A DNA stretch of 64,000 nucleotides from Penicillium oxalicum. Taxonomy: Eukaryota > Ascomycota > Eurotiomycetes > Eurotiales > Aspergillaceae. Shown one piece after another: positions 55,894-64,000 of the stretch. Numbering within the stretch: the stretch's first letter is position 1; each line of letters opens with the position of its first letter. Location: the NCBI RefSeq assembly GCF_001723175.1, contig NC_064653.1, positions 2,790,001 through 2,854,000 on the forward strand. Reading direction: 5' to 3'. The notes under the pieces are model-generated. The model did no database searches. It was not told where the DNA came from and worked only from the letters and a program-made list of their open reading frames with translations. The position numbers were made by a program, and so were the translations under genes.

Positions 55894-58800
55894 GGTGACG
55901 GGAATGGATAGACTGTCGTTGAGGGGGATAGTTCATGCAGTGCAATCGATGCCCCTCGGGTTGCTTTTGGATTTTTTGCCCCTTTGTTTCACGACGAACA
56001 CATGGAGAGTCTTATATTTCTCGGCAGCATGAAGTTCTCTGTGGTCCGGAGGATGATCATCGAGGGTAACGTTCAATGATGGCGACCTTCCTCCCTCTTG
56101 ACCTTTCTCCCCCGCTTTAGGTAAGAACGACACCTGCAGGCGTTAGCGTAGCGCACTTCTGGCGGGAAAAAAAAACAGTAAAGATCGTCCTTTTCTTCCA
56201 CCAGCCCTGAAAGGCCTTTCTGAGGCGGAGAAGGGGGGGCTGCTGTAGAAATTATCAGCCAGTCCAGCAGGCGAATCGTAAAAGGTCTTCATCGAGAGAG
56301 GGAGTAGATCAAAAGAACTGCGTCTTGTCGATTGCATTAGGTCTTGGATCAACTGGGAGGACGATTACTAAATTCCACCCACCATGAGACTCGGAAGAAG
56401 TTCATCTTCACCCATCGTTGATGATTCGCGAATAAACCCACCGAGACTTTTTGTTCTACGCTCCCGGGCATCGCATCGGAGGATTTCATAGCAGAGATTC
56501 CTTTTTGAGTAGTGATCGGCGTCAGTTGAATGTCTTTATGCAGGCCAATCCAGGATTCCGTGCGGGGTTCGAGTTATCGGCCAAAATCGAGGTGGATAGG
56601 ATTTCGTCATCTTCCAAAGAAGCGTAAAAGTGGTAGGAAAAGAATCAGCGCTTGGTGCAAAAAAGGTCTTTGTTGTTGGTTTTACGTTTTCCAATAGTCC
56701 AGAGAGCAGTATGCAACTTTTACAAATTCCCCATCACGCGGGCTAATTATCTACGATGCTGTGGTCAAGTCGACGCAGAAGCTCTCCACGCAGTGAGCTG
56801 CAATTATATCACAAATGATAAGCGTTGAGAACCCAACCACCAAAGATATTCCACCATATCTCCGCAGCTCTAAAAAGAAGTTTCACCTCGTCTATTGGAT
56901 GACTGAAAATTTAAACATGATTACTCGATACCGCTCGCAGGTCTACATGTCATTTCTCCAGAGATCAAACTAGAAGATTGGACTTGCCATGATTTGGATA
57001 GTATACCAACCCCTACTCCAGATCATCTCTGTCTCGACCTGTTAATAAGCGAAGATCTTTCTCATACTTTTTTTATTATCAGAATTTTCTCCAACATCCG
57101 GATTTTGTCTGGTAGGATCAGCCCGTCCGTGTAGATAGTGCTTGTAGAGGAGTCGAATGCCGATTCCCCTACCAAACCCTACCAAAAGCGTGAGAGTCCA
57201 GGGAAGAGCTACGACTTATGACCGCCGACTTTGCACAATCCAGTGATCTCTATCAAATTGGCGGACATGGACGTCATGCTTGATGGCCTGGGCTGTGATT
57301 GAACGGGCCTTGTTACATAGCCACCTGCTATCTGCCGGGGGGAGTGGTGGTAGGGAATTGAAGACTCGAAGAGGAACTTGAGGAGGGTTTTCAGATTGAA
57401 TTACGAAAACGTAGAAAAGAATGCCTTCACTCATAATATAACCGACTCCTTATACCTAGAAAGCATCACCCCGTCTACATGGAGACCAGGATAAACAAAA
57501 CCATCCACAACGGTTGGATCTCTCCGACGCAAGGGCAGATCCTTACATACCAAAGTACCTATAGGTCCAAAGACTAGCCGACCATACTGAACAAGTGAGA
57601 ATCTCGATCAATCTCACCGAGTTAGTTTCATCTTTCGGCAAAAAACAAAAAGGAGATCTTGCGGCGATACTTGTATAAATGTGAACGAGGCAAGGATTCA
57701 TTGCAGACTATTTTTTTCTCTCTCTTCAGGTTTAAGATTTGAAATAATATCGTGGAGACCTTTGAGTTTTTTCCTAGTCTGGAGGAAGTAGAGGCGTTGG
57801 GTCGAGTGTACATCACATAGGCGAGGATATCAAACTGAACAATAGCGGGATCATGTTCAATGGCAATTCTTTTGTTGTTTCATCACGCTAGCAGGATATC
57901 TTTGACGCCCGGGAATGGAATGGACAGCGTTGCTCGGATATCGCGGTGCGTATGAATCGTTGCCTCGGCGCTGACAAGGACAAAGTCAAAATTATGGAGG
58001 TTAACCAGTGGGAAATGTCAAAGGGCTACTACGGGTGATTGTTTTCTATTTGGGAAACTGGGACCTACCTACTATCTATGTTTTTGACTATCGATATGTA
58101 GATATTCTCTGTCAGTCACACAGGCTATCTAGTAGAGGTCCTCAATCTACATCTTGTCCCCATCTCCATGCATCACGTGCTGTAGACTGTGCCTCCCCAG
58201 TCCACCGTCCCAAGGGAATGGTCAGTTAAAACACACATGGTCATCTCCCATCGTTGAAACTGGCCGAACCGAGGAATTGGAAACACTCTACGGATTCTCA
58301 GTACCTCAAACTTAAAAGAGACCAGTGCCAATCACACTGTCGGGAGTTTATTTTTCCCTTGGGAGTGTTTCCACGGTGCTGTTCACGCCAACACTGCCGT
58401 GCACAGTTGCCCACTGTTCGAAAATCATAGCAGTCAGTCCGCCACAGTGTCAGCCTAGAGTGGTCAAGAATTTTTCTTTTTTTCTTTCATCTTGGGGGTC
58501 CTACTGCTGATACGGGTGCAGCCAGGTGTGTTTGTTTTGGTCTCCAGATTGATGGGACTGTTCGCCGAGAATGAAAATTGGGCGAGTGACTCGTACGCCG
58601 AGGGGGAATTGAAAAGTCAATTGCACCCTGACGTCAGAGCAAGAAGATTTTTTTCCCCGTGTGTCGAGAAAATACATACTACATACAAACTGTGTAAGTA
58701 TCCATGTCGGAGAACCTGATACTTGATGATACGATCATGTGTGCCAGGTCCAGTGTAGATGTGTGTGGGTGTCCCGTGTACATCTGTATATATTATCACT

Positions 58801-59692
58801 GAACAGTACCTCAACTCTGCTCGGGGGATCATCTGGTCCCCTCGTCTTCGTGAGAGTTGAACCTGGCGTAGGTCAATGTAATCACCCTGATTGAGAATTG
58901 GGATGGACTTGGACTTGTCTTGGCCGAGCCATCGGTGGACTCTTCCTCGTTATCGTCACGCTTGACCGGGCGCGCAGTCCGGCAAGTCGTGGGTATCGTT
59001 GGGTGGAGATCCTCCCACATGGATGGAATTTCTACGAGACCTTCTTCAAATGAAGAAAATGTGAATTTTCCTCCTCAGAAGAGACGAGTGTTTCTTCTTC
59101 GAGACCTATTCCGTACCCGCTGGCAAGTCACTGGCACCGTCTGTTTAGAGAGGGGGAAAAACAAAAAAAAAAAACAAAGAAAAGGAACAGAACGAGTCTG
59201 CTCGCTGACAGACCTTACGTCGACATGTCCAGTTCGTCAGTCTCATGCACAGTGTTCACATACGTATGCCCGGACGAACGACGTGCAAAGAAAGTTCCCT
59301 TTTTGCAGTGTTTTTGAAACACCGGCGTCGATCGGATGCTGGGGGGGCCGCGCCACCGGGGCCTTTTTGAGTGGTCCAGAGGCTGTCGGCAGTGGTGGCG
59401 CGCGCGAGATTCTTGACCTACTGAGATGATTCAGTTTTTTTTTCCCTCTCAAAGGTATGCAAATGGTTTGGGTTTTATCGGCGTGTCGCTGTGGAGGGGA
59501 AATCAGGTCCCCTCGGACAGGAATCATGTTTCAAATCAAGAACCGGAGGTCCGGCGTCGACAATATGTATACCATCGACAAAACTTGGGTCGCAGGGTGA
59601 AAAGCCCAGATGGGAAACTCTCATGGGGGACGGACTTCCTTGGGCGGAGGGACAGCAGTAGACCAGTAGATCGATGGCCGGCCTGGGCGCTC

Positions 59693-59725
59693 TTTTTTTT
59701 TTTTTTTTTTAAAATTTTTTTTTTT
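59693..59725. repeat. T18-A4-T11 tract
   Basis: A homopolymer tract of 18 T, 4 A and 11 T in non-coding DNA. It could be a nucleosome-excluding element or the trace of an old poly(A) insertion. Confidence 0.9.
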
Positions 59726-61184
59726 GGCATTCTCCAGTTTTGTGATCTTTCGCCTCTTCTGGAAGTTGAGCACTACGCGAGAATTTCTTCCCTGTCCCTA
59801 TAACCTCCGAGGCACTGGCGTGGACTTCAATACCGCACTCGTGTCCCATGTGACTCTCCTTGGCCTACGGTGGCAGTGACCAGTGACCAGTTTGTTTGGC
59901 CGTGTGCTGGTGTACCACTGTCCGTCGAATGGAGTCTGCCATTGTGCTGGGACCCGTACAGGCCCTGGTCTGGCCCTCGTCTCGATTTTCCATGGCCCAG
60001 GATGGGTGACCCGGTCACCGAGAGGGGCCCAGGCTGTGGACAACTGCCCACCTCTTTCGGAGGGAGGGGGGGACTGTTCCTCTCTCGCAACTCCGTCGGA
60101 CCTTTTCTCCCAGCGTTTTAGTGTGCAGGTTCGTGGATGTGTGCCCTGAACGGGTCCGTTCAGGTACCACTTTGAAAGCGCCACCGATCCACCAATCAGA
60201 ACTCCTTGTGGCCCGACCGTCCCAGACAGCCTACGCAAGCTTTGATCCACGGTCGAGTCCGGCCTCGGGGAGACTCCACTCCTCCATGCTTCCATTCCTT
60301 CCTCTGGTGGAACACCATTTTCGCGGAGACTGGGCCCAGTGGCAGATGGCCAAAAGATGAGATGTGGAAAAATGTGGAAACGGTGGATCAGATGGGGAGA
60401 GAAAGGGAGGGGGAAAAAATCAAAAATGGGTCATCGGCCGTGGGCGATTCTGTGTCGCGAGAGACGGGCGTCTCCTGGACAGGACAGACTATTCGCGTGG
60501 GAGAGGGTGCCTGAAAGGTCTGCAAGGGGCCAGCCAATACCCGCCCACCACGCCGGCTTTGTTTAACCGCCGGATCCAACCCCATACACTTTCCAACTTT
60601 CCTGTTCCCACCTTTTGTAGTCATACGGTACCTGATAAAAGATTCAATCAGCTTTTTTTTTTTTCTGTGAATGGAGCAAGTCGGTGATTTATTGATTTAT
60701 CGACCACCCTCCTCGGTCTCAAAGGGCTGCAGAATCCCAAGATGACTGAATCTCACAAAACCCAGAAGGGTAGACCAGTCGTACTGAGAAACCAGTCCCC
60801 GCTGGCGAGACCCACCCGGTGGATTGAATCTGTAATGACAAAGACCGCTGCTCACAAGCAGCCAATCTGCTTGCGTGGAGTCCTCGGAAACAACCGTTGA
60901 TTTCCATTTCGACAGAGATTGTAATCATTCTGGTCTGTGTAACCAATCAGCCATGAGGCCCATGCCATGATCCTGATGGAGAATCCACTCCGAAGTAACA
61001 ATGAAAAAGAGATTCCACGCACGTTGGCAACTCGCCATTCCAAGTCACGGCCAGGGTACAAATCGACTCTTCTGTCCCCATGACGATAGTCATCCCCTGG
61101 CCACTATATTTAGCCCGGGAAGAGTGCAGTGTCAGTCACACTGGGCACACACTCCATTCACCACGGTCAATAGGGACGATCATG

Positions 61185-61208
61185 GGGCCAGGGCCAGGGC
61201 CAGGGCCA
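61185..61208. repeat. (GGGCCA)4 tandem repeat
   Basis: Four perfect hexamer copies about 690 bases before the GH128 start; GC-rich within the promoter region. Confidence 0.9.
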
Positions 61209-61570
61209 CTGGGGGGGCCAGAGGGGTCCATTGGGGGCGAGAGTCGATCCGTGGGTGACGCAGGCCAGGCACGACTCCACCGAGAGCATCCCCGCTGCAG
61301 TCCCTCTGCACCGCTGCACGCTGCATCCAACACGGCCTTTGTGTATTCCGCATCCAATCGCAGCCTTCGTACTGCATGTTCACCCCCACTCCTTGCTCGG
61401 CAAGAGCAAAAGATTTCGGAAGAGATCATGGAACACAAAGGATTGGACAACAACGAAAAATAACAAAAAAAAAACAAAAAGGGCCGTTCCAGCCAGGCGG
61501 TTACGACGTTGGATCAGGTACCCGTTCGGTCAAACTCGACGCACAACCCACCGAGACGAGGACGCGAGAG

Positions 61571-61580
61571 CATATAAATC
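61571..61580 (+). promoter_or_regulatory. TATA-like element of the GH128 gene
   Basis: CATATAAATC is followed by a 290-base CT-rich leader and then ATG 61881. Position and composition suit a core promoter with a long leader, as is common for highly expressed fungal secreted proteins. Confidence 0.5.
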
Positions 61581-61880
61581 ACTCTCGTCCTCCTCGTTCT
61601 CCCAATCTTTTTCCAAGTCAGCGTCTCTGATTCCAGTCCTTCCTTCCCTTCGATCCTTTGAGATCACTCGTCTATCCTTTGATCTTCTAGTCACCTGTGC
61701 CGTGCACGGTCTAGAGTCCTTCCTTTTCCACACTCACCCATTCAGTCATTCCTTGAGAACGGGTCTTCTCTCACAATCTCGACGGTGAACTCTTGAAATC
61801 CTGCTGTTCTTTCCATCCTCTTGTGATCGCCCAGCCTCTCTTCAAGCTTCCTCATCATTCGGAATCAACCCCCTCCCACA

Positions 61881-62708
61881 ATGGTCTCGTTCACTCGTCT
61901 GTTCACTACCGGCCTGGTCGCCGCCTCCGCTGTGGCCGTCCCCATCGCCCAGCCGGTCACCGTGGAGGTCCAGCAGCGGAGCACCGCCAGCTCCTCCAAG
62001 CGTGGTGCCGCCTACAACGATGTCAGCACTGTCCAGCCCCTGACCTCCTCCGGTGGAGTGTCGTGGGCCTACAACTGGGCCATGTCCTCGTGGGGCCAAG
62101 CTCTGCCCTCCAACGTCGAGTTCGTCCCCATGCTCTGGGGTGCCAAGGACTTTGGTGGCTGGTTCGCGGCCATCGAGACGGCTCTCTCGTCCGGCTGCGG
62201 CTACATCCTGGGCTTCAACGAGCCCGATATTGGCTCCCAGGCCAACATGAGCCCTTCCCAGGCCGCGGGTTACTACCAGAACTACATCACTCCCTTCAGC
62301 GGCAAGGCCAAGCTCATCTCCCCCGCCGTGTCTTCGTCCACCAACGCCGGCATGGGTCTCTCCTGGCTCGGTGAGTTCTTGAACGACTGCTCTTCCTGCG
62401 GGCTCAGCGGTCTGGCCGTGCACTGGTACGGTGAGACGGCCGAGCAGTTCAAGTCGCACATCACCCAGGCGCTGTCTCTGGCCGCGGACCACGGTATCCC
62501 CGAGGTCTGGGTGACCGAGTTCGCCCTCAGCGCTGATGTCGGTGGTGTCACCGACGCGTCCAACACCGCCGCCTTCCTCTCCGAGGTTCTGCCGTGGCTC
62601 GACGCCCAGCAGGGTGTCTCTCGTTACTCGTACTTTATGTGCGCTGAGAATTACCTGGTCAGCGGTAACGCCTTGAACCAGGCCGGTCAGGCTTACGTCT
62701 CTGCCTAA
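61881..62708 (+). CDS. secreted GH128 beta-glucanase (Asl1-like)
   Basis: Single exon of 275 residues with signal peptide (MVSFTRLFTTGLVAASAVAV) and a short basic pre-region ending near SSKRG that may be a processing site (KR). The catalytic core starts at AAYNDVSTVQ and has SWAYNWAMSSWG, EFVPMLWG, GYILGFNEPDIG with candidate acid/base Glu114, LAVHWYGE, and EVWVTEFALS with candidate nucleophile Glu213. This is the small TIM barrel of GH128 (glycosyl hydrolase catalytic core), whose fungal members cut beta-1,3-glucans and include the wall-linked Asl1 proteins. Codon use is strongly C-ending (GCC, CTC, TCC), stronger than in neighbours, which suggests high expression. The ATG context CCCACAATGGTC is good. 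There are no introns. Confidence 0.93.
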   Translation: MVSFTRLFTTGLVAASAVAVPIAQPVTVEVQQRSTASSSKRGAAYNDVSTVQPLTSSGGVSWAYNWAMSSWGQALPSNVEFVPMLWGAKDFGGWFAAIETALSSGCGYILGFNEPDIGSQANMSPSQAAGYYQNYITPFSGKAKLISPAVSSSTNAGMGLSWLGEFLNDCSSCGLSGLAVHWYGETAEQFKSHITQALSLAADHGIPEVWVTEFALSADVGGVTDASNTAAFLSEVLPWLDAQQGVSRYSYFMCAENYLVSGNALNQAGQAYVSA

Positions 62709-63613
62709 GCGTGGATGCATCTGACACACTCTGACGAGGCAACTCACCTCTTCCCCCTTTTCTCTTTTTCCTTGTCATGTCTGGCAGACGGCAAGACGAA
62801 GATGAAAAACACAAAAAGCACCACGTTCCACGAATCCATGAAAAAGAAACAATGACTCTTGATGTTCTAGATGGCCTTCCTTTTTTTTTGGTTGATGGGG
62901 AACTCCTTTCTATTCCCCCCGATATGATTGTTTTTTTTTTTTTTTGCAATCTTTGGGTTTGAAGCACTTTTGGGCTTGATGCCTCTTTCAATGTATCTAC
63001 GAGCGCAACACGATGAGCGAGCTCTCGTCTCGGATGATCTTGGAATTTGATCTTGGTTTTTTTCAACATGATGTTAGTATTTTCCGTATCGTACACGGTA
63101 ACCATGTAAATTTCTGGAGGCTTGGCATTCAAGGACTTGATGTCAGAATAGAATCTCTTAAAAAGACAACGGCTCGGTACCTTCCCACCGTTGCGATTGA
63201 GCTTGCTTCTCTGGTTCTTTCCAGTCAAATTCCAATTTTGTGTTCCTGGCTCAAAAACCAACAGCTCTTTTGATGCATATCCCTTTCCCTCCCGTTATAC
63301 AAACTCCCTAAACCCCGGGTATTTCCAAGACTAGGAAAACAAGAACAGGAAAAAAAGACGGACAAAATATAAAAGACAAGGAAAAACCAAAAAAAAAAAC
63401 ATCATCCCCAGAGAGGAGAACTAAACAGACCAGGATGCCCCCTCCCCCACAGATAACCATGATTGAAGCGCCTTTTGAGAATGCGTGTAAATGCAACACT
63501 AGACAACCGAGGGGAAAGAGAAACACAGACGAAATGAAAAGGAAAAGGTAGTCGGATGAAAAACAAGAATTTCGAAACCCGAAATCCGAAAAAAGAAACA
63601 CAAAAGCCGAGGA
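62709..63613. other. convergent 3' intergenic region
   Basis: A 0.9 kb spacer between the GH128 gene and the minus-strand WD40 gene. It is AT-rich with T runs (62880, 62930) and A runs (63390), probably two 3' UTRs. ORFs here are chance. Confidence 0.6.
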
Positions 63614-64000
63614 TCATGTCATTACCACATCTTCGGTGTGGGTCGGTGTATTCTCCGTTGAAACAGTCTCGAGAGGCGCATCGGTCATTTCGTTATCGTC
63701 CTCTTCATGTTCAGCCGCAACGTCGATCTCGTTGCTGACGCCAACAGTGACGGCCGTCGGACCGACATTTGTCCCATTGAGGGTCGAGTCCTGACCATCT
63801 TCCTCCCACACTCGAACCGTCTTATCCAGTCCGCAGCTGACAATGAGGCGTGTACCGTTCAATTTGCCCGTGTGCACGCCCAGAACCACATCCGTGTGAC
63901 CTTGGATGCGCTGCAGGATCGACTTGCTAATAATATCCCAGCAGAGAATCGCACCGTCCTCACTGCCGCTGACGGCAAAAGCCAACGGGGGAGTCTGTTT
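63614..64000 (-). CDS. C-terminal part of a WD40 protein (COMPASS Swd3/WDR5-like)
   Basis: Partial: the gene runs off the right edge. The visible 128 residues hold the end of a beta-propeller: PPLAFAVSGSEDGAILCWDI, then QRIQGHTDVVLGVHTG and LIVSCGLDKTVRVWEEDG. These are two WD repeats with GH...WD spacing. A 60-residue acidic tail follows (HEEDDNEMTDAP) and the stop is at 63614. The wording of the last repeats resembles fungal Swd3, the WDR5-type subunit of the histone H3K4 methyltransferase complex, and that is my best guess. Other seven-bladed WD40 proteins cannot be excluded without the rest of the gene. Confidence 0.75.
   Translation of the reverse strand, partial: KQTPPLAFAVSGSEDGAILCWDIISKSILQRIQGHTDVVLGVHTGKLNGTRLIVSCGLDKTVRVWEEDGQDSTLNGTNVGPTAVTVGVSNEIDVAAEHEEDDNEMTDAPLETVSTENTPTHTEDVVMT

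Larger units (their letters stand above)
55894..61880. other. 6 kb gene-poor region and GH128 promoter
   Basis: No gene is supported. Short ORFs such as 57434-57216 (-) and 58920-59429 (+) have no recognisable domain. Features seen are a T/A tract at 59693-59725, a (GGGCCA)4 repeat at 61185-61208 and TATA-like CATATAAATC at 61571-61580, followed by a CT-rich leader to the ATG at 61881. The unusually long upstream region may hold regulatory sites for the GH128 gene. Confidence 0.5.

Noticed and set aside
61842..62747. 301-codon minus-strand ORF over the GH128 gene
   Set aside because: It is the antisense shadow of the strongly C-ending codons of GH128, with a Gly/His/Val-rich composition and no family features.
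1..64000. Secondary-metabolite cluster, CRISPR array or transposase
   Set aside because: No polyketide synthase, peptide synthetase, terpene cyclase, P450 or transporter grouping was seen, no spaced repeat array, and no transposase or reverse transcriptase motifs.

Overview
The window is nuclear DNA of a filamentous ascomycete, most likely Aspergillaceae (Aspergillus/Penicillium relatives). The evidence is short introns (about 48-150 nt) with GTANGT-like donors and CAG/TAG acceptors, pyrimidine-rich 5' leaders, genes on both strands without operons, and typical fungal families: a Zn2Cys6 regulator, a SUR7/PalI membrane protein, a hybrid histidine kinase, a HulA/Rsp5 ligase, a GPI-type Cys-rich protein and fungal glycosidases. 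The species was not determined. Gene models were joined by hand from splice signals and checked for frame. All spliced coding lengths divide by three except the aminotransferase gene.

Layout, left to right. 0.7-2.0 kb: five-exon metallo-beta-lactamase-fold hydrolase (-). 3.7-4.8 kb: three-exon unknown protein (+). 5.2-6.8 kb: secreted or membrane-anchored PLC-X-like protein (-), divergent from a SUR7/PalI-type four-helix membrane protein (8.1-9.2 kb, +). 10.7-12.2 kb: coiled-coil unknown (+), tail-to-tail with a Zn2Cys6 transcription factor (12.3-14.05 kb, -). 14.05-19.4 kb: gene-poor. 19.4-23.4 kb: GAF / histidine kinase / receiver hybrid sensor (+). 24.4-25.5 kb: HD-domain phosphohydrolase (+). 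26.1-27.6 kb: RBR-type RING ligase (+). 29.3-32.4 kb: NEDD4-type HECT ligase HulA (-). 34.6-35.5 kb: nuclear poly(A)-binding protein Pab2/PABPN1 (-). 36.3-37.1 kb: retromer subunit Vps29 (-). 38.9-40.2 kb: alanine-glyoxylate aminotransferase (+), with an apparent one-base frameshift. 41.9-42.8 kb: Cys-rich GPI-type cell-surface protein (-). 44.5-46.0 kb: unknown with a helix-hairpin-helix-like segment (-). 47.3-49.5 kb: Ahc1-like zinc-finger protein (-). 53.9-55.9 kb: secreted GH84 beta-N-acetylglucosaminidase (-), flanked by two long gene-poor stretches. 61.9-62.7 kb: secreted GH128 glucanase (+). 63.6 kb to the right edge: C-terminus of a WD40 protein resembling COMPASS subunit Swd3 (-).

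Most genes are independent housekeeping or regulatory loci, not a pathway cluster. Loose themes are protein ubiquitination (RBR and HulA, convergent), chromatin (Ahc1-like, Swd3-like), cell surface (PLC-like, SUR7-like, GPI-type) and secreted carbohydrate hydrolysis (GH84, GH128). I saw no CRISPR array, rRNA, convincing tRNA, transposase or secondary-metabolite cluster. The items most worth a second look are the frameshifted aminotransferase, the isolated intronless GH84 gene, and a strongly folding non-coding block at 9.78-9.91 kb.
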